A stretch of DNA of 64,000 nt, taken from UBA1240 sp045599185 (GTDB lineage Bacteria; Spirochaetota; Spirochaetia; Treponematales; Treponemataceae). The translations under genes and the position numbers were made by a program. Positions 53,339 to 61,577 of the stretch are shown one piece after another; position 1 is the stretch's first letter; each line of letters opens with the position of its first letter. Below the pieces are notes generated by a model, which saw nothing but the letters and a program-made list of their open reading frames with translations, was not told where the DNA came from and did no database searches. The stretch covers positions 1 through 64,000 of the forward strand of contig JAZRVO010000006.1 in assembly GCA_045599185.1 (NCBI GenBank), given 5' to 3'.

Positions 53339-53373
53339 TTTTCCCCAAAAACAGTCATTCCGAATTTTCTGTC

Positions 53374-53394
53374 ATTCCGAACTTGTTTCGAAAT
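53374..53394. repeat. REP-like palindrome
   Basis: TTCCGAACTTGTTTCGAAA, one mismatch from perfect, with a broken half (GTCATTCCGAATTTT) just before it. Confidence 0.65.
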
Positions 53395-53452
53395 CCGTGT
53401 TAGATGCAGAAATATGTGCATTATGACTGTAAAAAAAACTTTATAATAATGC

Positions 53453-53482
53453 TTGACATAATAATATTATATTCGCTATATT
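53453..53482 (+). promoter_or_regulatory. Promoter of the padR unit with an AT palindrome
   Basis: TTGACA (53453-53458), 18 bases, TATATT (53477-53482). The spacer is an AT palindrome (TAATAATATTATA) and could be the PadR protein's own operator. Confidence 0.65.
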
Positions 53483-53538
53483 ATCATTGTTAACGCAATA
53501 ATGTTGCTAGTAAACAATAAGCAGCAAACGGAGGTTAA

Positions 53539-53862
53539 ATGACCTTTAACACGGGTTCGGCCAGTCTTGATGCCATTGTTCTTTCTGTTGTTGCCAGCGA
53601 CGCGGAAGGAACCTACGGCTACAAAATAACACAGGACGTACGGACGATTTTAGAAGTTTCCGAAAGCACCCTTTACCCAGTTTTGCGCAGACTGCAAAAA
53701 GATTCACTTTTAGAAACTTACGACCAGGAGTATTGCGGACGTAACCGGCGTTATTACAAAATAACTGCGGAAGGTATTTTGAAACTTGACGAATACCGCC
53801 GGGAATGGATTGCGTACCGCAATAAAATTGACCAGATTTTGCTTGGAGAAACAGATGAGTAG
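53539..53862 (+). CDS. PadR-family transcriptional regulator
   Basis: A 107-residue winged-helix protein. SLDAIVLSVVASDAEGTYGYKITQDV and SESTLYPVLRRLQKDSLLE followed by GRNRRYYKIT are the PadR helix-turn-helix and wing. GGAGG precedes the ATG. Its last bases overlap the next gene, which encodes a HAAS-domain protein; this pairing is common, and the regulator normally represses the membrane-stress genes beside it. Confidence 0.93.
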   Translation: MTFNTGSASLDAIVLSVVASDAEGTYGYKITQDVRTILEVSESTLYPVLRRLQKDSLLETYDQEYCGRNRRYYKITAEGILKLDEYRREWIAYRNKIDQILLGETDE

Positions 53863-54784
53863 AGACGAGTATTTGAAACAGCTTAGGCTGAATATTGCAG
53901 CATTGCCTTTGGACGAACAGAACGAAGCAATGGAATATTATTACTGCTATTTTGAAGACGCCGGCAACGATGAAAAAGTAATTGAAGAATTAGGTTCGCC
54001 GGAAAAACTTGCAGCAGAAATTAAGGAAAAATTTGCATGCGTACCGGCAACCAGCCAAAAAGCCGACTACAAACAGAAAACTGAACATTTTGGCAGTAAC
54101 GCCAGTTATTCCGGTTCTTCGGCACAAAGCTTCATGTTTTCTACCAGCGAAGTTCGCTCGCTGGACCTTTCGATTGCAATGGCAGAAGTTGTTGTAATTT
54201 CCGGCGAAAACTACAAAATTGAAAGCCGCGGCTTTGAACCCGGCGACCTGAACTGTTCAGTTTCGCCATACGGCACGCTGTTAATAGAAAACAAGCGCAA
54301 AATGCCCCTTACCCGTTTTTTTGAACGCGGCGAAAGCAAAAACTGGCATCCACGGCTTTTGGTAACCGTACCAGGCCACGCCAAAATTGATACGCTTAAA
54401 ATACGTATTGGGGCTGGTTCGCTGGTAACAAAAGACGTAAACATTGAAGCTAACCGAGCATGCATGGATGTTGGTGCCGGTAACCTGGTTCTTGGCAAAA
54501 TTGAAAGCGGTCGCAGTGACATTCGCTGCGGTATGGGCAACCTTGAATTCAGCGGCAAGTTAACTTCGCTTTGCAAAATTGACTGCGGCATGGGTTCGGT
54601 AAAAATAAAGGTTGAAGGCAATGCCGAAAACTATTCCTACGATTCAAAAGTGGGACTTGGTGAAGTGGTTTTTAACAAAGAAAAAAAAGCCGGTGTTGCA
54701 GAAAATGCAAGTTCCAGCCGCAAGGAAAACCATTTTTCAATTAACTGCGGCATGGGTGCAGTGCATATTGAATTTACAGAATAG
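53855..54784 (+). CDS. HAAS (DUF1700) plus DUF4097 adhesin-like protein
   Basis: A 309-residue protein. Residues 1-70 are the HAAS domain (SRDEYLKQLRLNIAALPLDEQ, EYYYCYFEDAG, VIEELGSPEKLAAEI). Residues 115-309 form a repetitive beta-strand DUF4097 domain, with the recurring pattern I-x-C-G-M-G (DIRCGMGNLEF, KIDCGMGSVKI, SINCGMGAVHI). In this protein no membrane segment joins the halves, which is unusual because most HAAS proteins are membrane-anchored. ATG 53855 lies in the padR end, with GGAGA seven bases upstream. It is probably part of an envelope-stress response. Confidence 0.85.
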   Translation: MSRDEYLKQLRLNIAALPLDEQNEAMEYYYCYFEDAGNDEKVIEELGSPEKLAAEIKEKFACVPATSQKADYKQKTEHFGSNASYSGSSAQSFMFSTSEVRSLDLSIAMAEVVVISGENYKIESRGFEPGDLNCSVSPYGTLLIENKRKMPLTRFFERGESKNWHPRLLVTVPGHAKIDTLKIRIGAGSLVTKDVNIEANRACMDVGAGNLVLGKIESGRSDIRCGMGNLEFSGKLTSLCKIDCGMGSVKIKVEGNAENYSYDSKVGLGEVVFNKEKKAGVAENASSSRKENHFSINCGMGAVHIEFTE

Positions 54785-54905
54785 AAGATAATTCAAGACA
54801 TTTCCGAAAATTATATTTTGGGAAGTATTTTTACAAAATCCGGGCTTGCGGCAAAGCGTTTTTACGCAAAAACCGCCGCCCAAAACAAACACAGGAGAAA
54901 AACAA

Positions 54906-55208
54906 ATGGCAACTAGATTGTACAAATCGCGGGACAGAAGAATTTTAGGTGTATGCGGCGGAATTGCAGATTTTTTTGGAATTGATTCTACAATTATTCG
55001 CCTGATAATGGTATTTATTACGATTTTTAGCGCAGGCACTGGCATTTTGGCCTACATTATTGCAGCCGTAATTATGCCGGAACGCCCGTTTCAGGAAGAT
55101 GACGTAGCATTTACTGCAAACATGCGCAGCGCAAACGAAACAGACCGCAATGATGAAGAGTTTGACAGCTATTTTGCAAAAGAACCTAAAAAAACAGACG
55201 GCAAATAA
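54906..55208 (+). CDS. PspC-domain envelope-stress protein
   Basis: A 100-residue membrane protein. TRLYKSRDRRILGVCGGIADFFGIDSTIIR is the PspC signature, followed by one hydrophobic segment (LIMVFITIFSAGTGILAYIIAAVIMPERPF). The tail is acidic and cytoplasmic. AGGAGAAAAAC precedes ATG 54906. It follows the HAAS gene by 121 bases and completes a padR-HAAS-pspC group, likely responding to membrane damage. Confidence 0.9.
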   Translation: MATRLYKSRDRRILGVCGGIADFFGIDSTIIRLIMVFITIFSAGTGILAYIIAAVIMPERPFQEDDVAFTANMRSANETDRNDEEFDSYFAKEPKKTDGK

Positions 55209-55257
55209 GCTGTTTTTGCAGCAGGAAATGAAGTAATAAACAAAACTTGGCGATAAC

Positions 55258-55294
55258 AAAAGCCCGAATCCACAATTCGGGCTTTTCTTTTTTT
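55258..55294 (+). terminator. Terminator after the pspC-like gene
   Basis: AAAAGCCCGAAT and ATTCGGGCTTTT around CCACA, then a T-rich run. Confidence 0.9.
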
Positions 55295-55405
55295 GCGTAA
55301 GCGCAGCGCGTACATCGGCAAAGTCACTGCTTAATGTACACATTTGCAAGCGTCAGCGCACCCAAGGCTTAAACAGTTGTGCTGTTTTATCTGTAAAACA
55401 CACAG

Positions 55406-55426
55406 ATTCCGAAACAAGTTCGGAAT
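55406..55426. repeat. REP-like palindrome
   Basis: TTCCGAAACAAGTTCGGAA followed by TGACA, identical in the core to 25338-25358. Confidence 0.75.
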
Positions 55427-55468
55427 GACAAGCACCTGACACTCAAAAAAACATAGAAAAATGCACAA

Positions 55469-55550
55469 TAAAAAAGGGCAAGAAACAAAAAAATACACAT
55501 TTGCAGGCGTTTGCGCGTAGTTGTGGATTTTTTGTTCCTTGCCCTTTTTC
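55469..55550 (-). terminator. Long hairpin terminator of the purF-like gene
   Basis: AAAAAGGGCAAGAAACAAAAAA pairs almost fully with TTTTTTGTTCCTTGCCCTTTTT over a loop of about 35 bases; it begins 25 bases past the stop. Confidence 0.75.
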
Positions 55551-55574
55551 GATTTACATTATTTCGATTATTTA

Positions 55575-56993
55575 TCAGTCTTCCTTACCATTCCAGCAGT
55601 AAGTACACAGATTGCACGGTTCAATTCCTACCGATTCAAGCATGTCGTCAAGGCGGTGGAAAGCCAGGGTTGTAAAGTGCAGCTGCTGGCGGATAGCTTC
55701 GAGCATTTCCTTGTAATTCTGGCTGTCAGGATTTGCGTAATCTTCAAGCACTTCCTTGCTTACATTGTCACCTTCGCGCATTTTAATGATGCGGCGGGTA
55801 ATCAGGTCAAGTTCGCTGCTTGAGCGCGAAAAGTTTAAGTATTTGCAGCCAAAAAGCAATGGCGGACATGCCGGGCGCACGTGAACTTCCTTTGCACCGC
55901 TCTGGTACAAAAAGTCGGTGGTTTCGCGCAGCTGGGTACCGCGTACAATAGAATCGTCAATTAAAAGCAGGCTTTTGTTGCGAATCAGCTGATGAACCGG
56001 GATAAGCTTCATGTGTGCAATAAGGTTGCGCTGTTCCTGATTTGCAGGCATAAACGAACGCGGCCATGTTGGCGTATATTTGATGAATGGGCGCGCAAAA
56101 GGAATTCCCGATTCGTTTGCATAACCAACGGCATGGGCTGTTCCGCTGTCCGGCACACCGGCAACAATGTCAGGAGAAATTGCGCCCTTGTCGCGTTTTG
56201 CCAGCATTTCGCCGCAGCGGTAACGCATGGTTTCTACGTTTACGCCTTCGTAAGTTGCCGTAGGGTAGCCGTAGTAAATCCACAAAAAGGTACAAATCTT
56301 CATTTTGTCTTTTTTTTGCTGAAGAACCTGAATGCCGTTCTGCATGTCAATAAAGCAAATTTCAGCAGGACCAAGTTCTTTTGCGTCTTCGTAGCCAAGG
56401 TTTACATAGCTGAAACTTTCGCTTGCAACACAGTATGCGCCCTGTTTTTTACCAATTAAAAGGGGGGTACGGCCAAGCTTGTCGCGGGCGGCATAAATAC
56501 CGGTGTTTGTCATCAAAATTAAGGTCATAGAACCTTTTACTTTTTCCTGCACGTACTTAATGCCTTCAAGAATTGAATCTTTCTGGTTGATGAGGGCTGC
56601 AACAAGTTCCGTCGGGTTAATTGCGCCGCCAGACATTTCCAAAAAGTGAATGCCGCCGCATTCAAAAGTTTCTTTTACAAGTTCATCAATATTGGTAATA
56701 AGCCCAACTGTGCTTATAGCGTAACTGCCCAAATGGCTTTGTACCAAAAGCGGCTGGGGTTCATTGTCCGAAATACAGCCAATTCCCATTGTTCCGTTAA
56801 GGTCTTCAATATCGTGTTCAAATTTGGTACGAAAAGGCGAGTTTTCAATATTGTGAATTACACGCTGAAACGAGCCATTGTTGAAAGTTGCCATGCCGCC
56901 CCGGCGTGTACCAAGATGCGAGTGGTAGTCAATTCCAAAAAACAAGTCAAGCGTACAGTTGCTGCTTGAAACTACGCCAAATAAACCGCCCAT
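55575..56993 (-). CDS. PurF-type amidophosphoribosyltransferase homologue lacking the catalytic Cys
   Basis: A 472-residue homologue of the first enzyme of purine synthesis. The C-terminal phosphoribosyltransferase domain has LLLIDDSIVRGTQLRE (PRPP loop) and PDSGTAHAVGYA. The N-terminal amidotransferase domain starts MGGLFGVVSSS, whereas active PurF begins with Cys after the initiator Met to attack glutamine. DYHSHLGTRRGGMA is otherwise well kept. It may use free ammonia, another partner, or do a different job. Two Cys pairs near the C-terminus (CNLCTYC) could bind a metal. AGGAG before ATG 56993 supports this start; the frame upstream lacks family sequence and also has no Cys start. Confidence 0.85.
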   Translation of the reverse strand: MGGLFGVVSSSNCTLDLFFGIDYHSHLGTRRGGMATFNNGSFQRVIHNIENSPFRTKFEHDIEDLNGTMGIGCISDNEPQPLLVQSHLGSYAISTVGLITNIDELVKETFECGGIHFLEMSGGAINPTELVAALINQKDSILEGIKYVQEKVKGSMTLILMTNTGIYAARDKLGRTPLLIGKKQGAYCVASESFSYVNLGYEDAKELGPAEICFIDMQNGIQVLQQKKDKMKICTFLWIYYGYPTATYEGVNVETMRYRCGEMLAKRDKGAISPDIVAGVPDSGTAHAVGYANESGIPFARPFIKYTPTWPRSFMPANQEQRNLIAHMKLIPVHQLIRNKSLLLIDDSIVRGTQLRETTDFLYQSGAKEVHVRPACPPLLFGCKYLNFSRSSSELDLITRRIIKMREGDNVSKEVLEDYANPDSQNYKEMLEAIRQQLHFTTLAFHRLDDMLESVGIEPCNLCTYCWNGKED

Positions 56994-57087
56994 AAAAGTC
57001 TCCTGTAAAAAGTGCGCTAGTCCGCACAAATGCGCGGTACTAAGTTTATGTATAAAAGCATTGCCGGAAAAGGCAAGCCGCCAAAAA

Positions 57088-57411
57088 TTACTTGAAAAGC
57101 ATAAGTGCCAGTTCCGCAAGCAGAACTGCACCGCTGGCCGCCGCTGCTACGGTTAAAAGGCTTTTTTCAAACCATGCCAGAACAAAGGCGCATACGCAGC
57201 CTGCAACCGCAGTAACCGTGTTCCCCGTAGAACTGAAAATTGCCGGTATTGTCATGGCGCTTAAAACTGCGTAAGGCACGTAATACAAAAAAGAACGGAT
57301 GAAAACGTTGGTAATTTTTTCCTTAAAAAGAACCATCGGAATCATACGAATGCAGTAAGTTACCAGCCCCATAATTGCCAGATATTTGAAAAACGTAACC
57401 ATTCCTACCAT
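57088..57411 (-). CDS. azlD: AzlD-family branched-chain amino acid export subunit
   Basis: A 107-residue protein with about four membrane segments (YLAIMGLVTYCIRMIPMVLF, ITNVFIRSFLYYVPYAVLSAMTIPA). It works with AzlC to export branched-chain amino acids. GGAAGA precedes the ATG at 57411, which overlaps the azlC stop region by a few bases; an alternative Met three codons later is possible. It lies upstream of the purF-like gene on the same strand, with 94 bases between them. Confidence 0.9.
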   Translation of the reverse strand: MVGMVTFFKYLAIMGLVTYCIRMIPMVLFKEKITNVFIRSFLYYVPYAVLSAMTIPAIFSSTGNTVTAVAGCVCAFVLAWFEKSLLTVAAAASGAVLLAELALMLFK

Positions 57412-57413
57412 TT

Positions 57414-58202
57414 TCAGTCTTCCTTGCCGCATTCGGCAGATTTGGTTTCTGCCTGTTCTGCGCTATTTTCTTCGCCTGCTGTATTGTCTGTTTCGTCGTG
57501 CACTGGCGAAACAATTGCCCAAATTGTGCTGCTTACAACTGCACAGATGATAATTACAAAACCGCCGCTGACATTTTTTAGCCCCGGCACAACATTAAAT
57601 GCAACGCTTAATGCACATGCAGTAAGGCATGCACCGGCAACGTTGCGTTTTGCCTTGCTTACGGGCACAACAATTGCAATAAACATTCCGTAAATGGCAA
57701 TGCCCAGCGCGTTTGTAATAATTTCCGGCAAAATGTTGCCAGCTGCCGCGCCCAAAGCCGTGCCGCTTGCCCAGCCCAAATAAGGCGTAGTAATTAAACC
57801 GAACAAATACCAGCGGCTAACCAGCCCCGGCTGACCGCTTGCAACGGCAAAAACTTCATCCGTATTTACAAAGGAAATTAAAAATCTGTCTGCAAGGCTT
57901 ACGCCCTTATCCAGCTTTTGCGAAAGTGAAATAGACATAAGCGCGTAGCGGGCATTGATTATTAACTGAGACAAAGCCATTTCTATAAAAGGCAGGCCGC
58001 CGGTAATAATAGGCACGCCTGCAAGCTGCCCGGCAGAAGTTACGTTTACCAGTGAAATTAAAACTGCCTGCAAAGGCGTTAAGCCCTGATTAACCGAAAA
58101 AATGCCGAAAGCAAAGGAAACGGAAATGTATCCAAGGCAAATTGGAATTCCGTCGCGAATGCCGTGCATAAACTGTGCTGAATGTTCACCGCTTTTTGTC
58201 AT
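57414..58202 (-). CDS. azlC: AzlC-family branched-chain amino acid exporter
   Basis: A 262-residue protein with about seven membrane segments. FMHGIRDGIPICLGYISVSFAFGIF and INARYALMSISLSQKL are the AzlC signatures, plus NTDEVFAVA. With AzlD it removes excess leucine, isoleucine or valine and their toxic analogues. The C-terminal 35 residues are an acidic tail. TTTACA, 16 bases, TATACT and nine bases precede the ATG, so the transcript is nearly leaderless. Confidence 0.92.
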   Translation of the reverse strand: MTKSGEHSAQFMHGIRDGIPICLGYISVSFAFGIFSVNQGLTPLQAVLISLVNVTSAGQLAGVPIITGGLPFIEMALSQLIINARYALMSISLSQKLDKGVSLADRFLISFVNTDEVFAVASGQPGLVSRWYLFGLITTPYLGWASGTALGAAAGNILPEIITNALGIAIYGMFIAIVVPVSKAKRNVAGACLTACALSVAFNVVPGLKNVSGGFVIIICAVVSSTIWAIVSPVHDETDNTAGEENSAEQAETKSAECGKED

Positions 58203-58257
58203 AGGTGAAAAAGTATACCAAATTGCGATTTTTTGTAAAAGACCGCAAATAGTACAG

Positions 58258-58434
58258 GCCGAATGTCGTGTTTGTATGAAATGTCACAAAAACAGCCTTT
58301 CGACAATCCCAGCCTCGAAAAAAAGACTTGTGCTGCGCACGGCGTATTTTTTTTCGTGTCTGTGCTTGTCTGTGGCTGTTTTTATCACAATTAATAGATG
58401 TCTTTTGGCCTTTTATACAAAACTCGAAATTTGA
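58258..58434 (-). repeat. Dispersed inverted-repeat element, copy 3 (full form, minus strand)
   Basis: On the minus strand it opens AAATTTCGAGTTTTGTATAA, then AAAAGACATCTATTAATTGTG, AAAAACAGCCACAGACA, CACGAAAAAAAA, CGCCGTGC, TTTTTTTCGAGGC and GGCTGTTTTT. It closes with TTTCATACAAACACGACATT. It matches copy 2 almost along its full length. It sits between the divergent azlC and csoR genes. Confidence 0.8.
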
Positions 58435-58571
58435 TTAGTGTAATTTTTTGCGAATTGTTCGTTTTGCTGTGGCTTTTTATTTTTGCAAAAATTGAAGAAT
58501 TTTATTCGCACCGGCGGCTTTGTACCCTTCAGAACGGCGATAAACCGAACGCACTGCACCGCGGTTTGTTA

Positions 58572-58600
58572 TTGACAAATATACCCCGTGGGGGTATATT
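58572..58600 (+). promoter_or_regulatory. csoR-copA promoter with overlapping CsoR operator
   Basis: TTGACA (58572-58577), 17 bases, TATATT (58595-58600). The spacer and -10 are covered by the palindrome ATATACCCCGTGGGGGTATA (58579-58598), a classic copper-repressor site. Binding would block polymerase directly. Confidence 0.85.
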
Positions 58601-58607
58601 CCTTTTT

Positions 58608-58928
58608 ATGAGTGAAGAGAAATGCTGTTGCTTTTCAGAAAATACTGAAGAAGAAAAGAAAACCCTGCGTGGCGAAGACCAGAAACGCCTTATGACCATT
58701 AGGCTTAACAAAATAGAAGGACAGGTGCGCGGAATTAAAAGCATGGTAGAAAGAGACGTTTACTGCCCGGACATATTGGTTCAGGTAAGTGCCGTGCGTT
58801 CTGCGCTGGAATCTTTTTCGGCCGAACTGCTGAAAAACCACATAAAAGGCTGCGTTGTGCGCGATTTAAAAGCCGGTAAAGAAGATGTTATAGACGAATT
58901 GCTGAAAACACTGCAAAAACTAAAATAA
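58608..58928 (+). CDS. csoR: CsoR copper-responsive repressor
   Basis: A 106-residue four-helix repressor. Copper-binding residues fit the C-H-C pattern: Cys53 (VYCPDIL), His78 and Cys82 (NHIKGC). LNKIEGQVRGIKSMVERD is the family DNA-binding/assembly helix. The N-terminus has an extra CCC run that could also bind metal. ATG 58608 is seven bases after the -10 with no ribosome binding site, so it is leaderless; the longer frame to 58398 runs through promoter and repeat. It represses itself and copA until Cu(I) binds. Confidence 0.92.
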   Translation: MSEEKCCCFSENTEEEKKTLRGEDQKRLMTIRLNKIEGQVRGIKSMVERDVYCPDILVQVSAVRSALESFSAELLKNHIKGCVVRDLKAGKEDVIDELLKTLQKLK

Positions 58929-58939
58929 AGAGGCAATTT

Positions 58940-61483
58940 ATGCAGAAATACGAAGTTTTTGGAATGAGCTGCGCTGCGTGCAGTGCCCGGGTTGAAAAAG
59001 CCGTAAACGGCGTGGAAGGCGTTGAAAAATGCAGCGTAAACCTTTTAACCAATTCAATGACGGTGGAAGGAAGTGCACCAAGCCCAAAAATTATACAGGC
59101 CGTAGAAAAAGCCGGTTACGGTGCAAGCCTTGCCGCCGGTAACGCCGCTTCTTCAGGCGGCAAAAACCACCAGAATTCTTATGTTGCAGACAAAAATAAA
59201 AACCTTAACGACGGGCAAAAAAAAGCACTTAATTCGCAAATTTGCCGCCTTGTCGCTTCCGTCCTGCTGATGATTCCCCTGATGTACCTTGCAATGGGGC
59301 ACAGCATGCTGAACCTGCCGCTGCCAGCCGCGCTGGGCACAAACCCAATGGCGCTGGCACTGGCGCAAATGCTTTTGGCAATAGTTGTAATGCTTGTAAA
59401 CAGCAAATTTTTTGTGGGCGGCTTTAAAAGCCTTATGCACCGCGCGCCAAATATGGATACCCTTATTGGTTTAGGCAGCGGAGCTTCATTTGTTTACAGC
59501 GTGTGCATACTTTTTGCAATGACGGCCGCATCACCTGCCGCGCAGACCCACCACCTGCACCAGCTGTATTTTGAATCGGCGGCAATGATTTTAACCCTTA
59601 TAAGCGTTGGAAAATTGCTTGAAACTATAAGCAAGGGGCGCACCACCGATGCGTTAAAGTCGCTTATGGCGCTTGCGCCAAAAACCGCAAACGTAGAACG
59701 CGGCGGCGAAACTGTAACCATTTCAATTGAAGAACTGAAAGTTGGCGACATTTTTAGCGTAAAGCCCGGTGAAAACATACCAACCGACGGCATTATAATA
59801 GAAGGAAACAGCACGATTGACGAATCAAACCTTACGGGTGAAAGCGTGCCGGTTGATAAAAAATGCGGCGATACGGTAAAAGCCGCTACCACCAATGTTG
59901 CAGGTTTTTTAAAGTGCCGCGCCACGCAGGTTGGCGAAGATACAAGCTTTGCACAGATTATTCAGCTGGTAAGCGATGCAAGCGCCAGCAAAGCCCCTAT
60001 TGCAAAAATTGCGGATAAAGTTTCAGGCATTTTTGTGCCTTCTGTATTGGGCATTGCGGCATTTACGCTGGTTGTATGGCTTTTGCTTGGCAAAGATTTT
60101 GCCTTTGCCCTAAGCCGGGCAATAAGCGTGCTGGTTATAAGCTGCCCGTGTGCCCTTGGGCTTGCAACGCCTGTTGCAATTATGGTTGCAAGCGGGGTAG
60201 GGGCAAAAAACGGTATTTTGTTTAAAACAGCCGAAAGCCTTGAAGAAACCGGCAAAATTAAAACCGTTGCCTTTGACAAAACCGGCACGTTAACAAAAGG
60301 CAAGCCAAAAATTACGGACATTATTCCCTGGGGCGAATGCACGCAAAACCAGCTTTTAAGCCTTGCCTTTGGCATTGAATCCAAAAGTGAACATCCGCTG
60401 GCAAAAGCCGTGGTGGAATATTGCCGCAGTGCCGGAACTGAAAAAGAGGAAGTTACTGATTTTGTAAACGAAGCCGGAAACGGTTTGCAGGCCGCCGTAA
60501 ACGGAAAAAAACTTGCCGCTGGTAACTATAACTTTATAAATAGCCAAATTCCTGTAGATTTTCAGCTAAAACAGCAGGCCGAACAGCTGGCAGAGCAGGG
60601 CAAAACGCCTTTGTTTTTTGCTTACGACGGCAGGCTTTTGGGGCTTATTGCCGTTGCAGACGTGCTGAAAGATGAAAGCGCCGGCGCAATTGAACGGCTT
60701 AAAAAAATGGGGCTTGAAGTTGTAATTATAAGCGGCGACAACAGCAAAACTGCCGGTGCTATTGCCAAACAGGCAGGCATTGAAAAGGTTTATGCCGGTG
60801 TTTTGCCAAACCAGAAAAGCCAGATAATTGAAGAACTTAAAAAGAACGGTAAAGTGGCTATGGTTGGTGACGGCGTAAACGATGCGCCTGCACTAACCGT
60901 TGCAGATATTGGTATTGCCATTGGTGCCGGTACGGACGTTGCCATTGATGCCGCCGACCTTGTTCTGATAAAAAACAACCTGCTGGATGTGGTAAGTGCA
61001 GTAAAATTAAGCCGCCGCACCCTTTTGAACATTAAGCAGAATTTGTTTTGGGCGTTTATTTTTAACGTGCTGGGCATTCCGCTGGCAGCCGGGGCTTTTA
61101 TTTATTTGCTTGGCATTGGCATAACGCCAATGTTTGGTGCCGCCGCAATGAGCTTGTCCAGCTTTATTGTTGTTACCAATGCTTTGCGCCTTAATTTTGT
61201 AAAACTTGGGCAAAAAGGCATAAAAATAAATTATCCTGAACCACAGGAAACAAACGTAAAAGGAGATTTTGTTATGGAAAAGACAATGAAAATTGAAGGC
61301 ATGATGTGCGCACACTGCGAAGCACGGGTTAAACAGACTTTAGACCAGCTGGATGGTGTTGCAGAAGCCGTTGTAAGCCACCAGAATGGCAGCGCAGTTG
61401 TAAAATTGAATAAGGACGTTAGCAGCCAGACTTTGAAAGAAGCCGTAGAAAATCAGGGTTACAAGGTAATTGAAATTGCATAA
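58940..61483 (+). CDS. copA: Copper-exporting P-type ATPase with N- and C-terminal HMA domains
   Basis: An 847-residue P1B ATPase. The N-terminal HMA domain has GMSCAACSARVEKAV (residues 8-22). Then come the membrane segments with the CPC ion site at about residue 401 (SCPCALGLATPVAI), phosphorylation site FDKTGTLTKGKP (about 446), HP motif SEHPLAK and hinge VGDGVNDAPAL. After the last membrane helix a second HMA domain (GMMCAHCEARVKQ) forms residues 779-847. That C-terminal domain is CopZ-like and has its own ribosome binding site and ATG. AGGC precedes the copA ATG, 11 bases after csoR. It exports Cu(I). Confidence 0.95.
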   Translation: MQKYEVFGMSCAACSARVEKAVNGVEGVEKCSVNLLTNSMTVEGSAPSPKIIQAVEKAGYGASLAAGNAASSGGKNHQNSYVADKNKNLNDGQKKALNSQICRLVASVLLMIPLMYLAMGHSMLNLPLPAALGTNPMALALAQMLLAIVVMLVNSKFFVGGFKSLMHRAPNMDTLIGLGSGASFVYSVCILFAMTAASPAAQTHHLHQLYFESAAMILTLISVGKLLETISKGRTTDALKSLMALAPKTANVERGGETVTISIEELKVGDIFSVKPGENIPTDGIIIEGNSTIDESNLTGESVPVDKKCGDTVKAATTNVAGFLKCRATQVGEDTSFAQIIQLVSDASASKAPIAKIADKVSGIFVPSVLGIAAFTLVVWLLLGKDFAFALSRAISVLVISCPCALGLATPVAIMVASGVGAKNGILFKTAESLEETGKIKTVAFDKTGTLTKGKPKITDIIPWGECTQNQLLSLAFGIESKSEHPLAKAVVEYCRSAGTEKEEVTDFVNEAGNGLQAAVNGKKLAAGNYNFINSQIPVDFQLKQQAEQLAEQGKTPLFFAYDGRLLGLIAVADVLKDESAGAIERLKKMGLEVVIISGDNSKTAGAIAKQAGIEKVYAGVLPNQKSQIIEELKKNGKVAMVGDGVNDAPALTVADIGIAIGAGTDVAIDAADLVLIKNNLLDVVSAVKLSRRTLLNIKQNLFWAFIFNVLGIPLAAGAFIYLLGIGITPMFGAAAMSLSSFIVVTNALRLNFVKLGQKGIKINYPEPQETNVKGDFVMEKTMKIEGMMCAHCEARVKQTLDQLDGVAEAVVSHQNGSAVVKLNKDVSSQTLKEAVENQGYKVIEIA
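61274..61483 (+). CDS. Possible internally initiated CopZ-like copper chaperone (same frame as copA)
   Basis: Inside copA, AAAAGGAG (61258-61265) stands eight bases before an in-frame ATG at 61274. Translation from there would give a free 69-residue HMA protein (MEKTMKIEGMMCAHCEAR at the start), the size and sequence pattern of CopZ. One gene would then yield both the pump and a soluble chaperone. E. coli reaches a similar end by frameshifting in copA. The ribosome binding site here is better than the one of copA itself. Whether it is used is inference. Confidence 0.5.
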   Translation: MEKTMKIEGMMCAHCEARVKQTLDQLDGVAEAVVSHQNGSAVVKLNKDVSSQTLKEAVENQGYKVIEIA

Positions 61484-61519
61484 AGCAGAAAACTGAACCT
61501 GAAAAATATGCTGGCAAAC

Positions 61520-61554
61520 AAAAAGCCCGAAACTGAAAAGTTCCGGGCTTTTTG
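61520..61554. terminator. Terminator of copA, also usable by the convergent gene
   Basis: AAAAAGCCCG and CGGGCTTTTT with AACT/AGTT pairing inside. Confidence 0.88.
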
Positions 61555-61577
61555 TTTACTGTGTTAGGTGAATGATG

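Noticed and set aside
58398..58607. Longer CsoR start
   Set aside because: The extension is encoded by the dispersed repeat, operator and promoter; the ATG after the -10 fits CsoR length.
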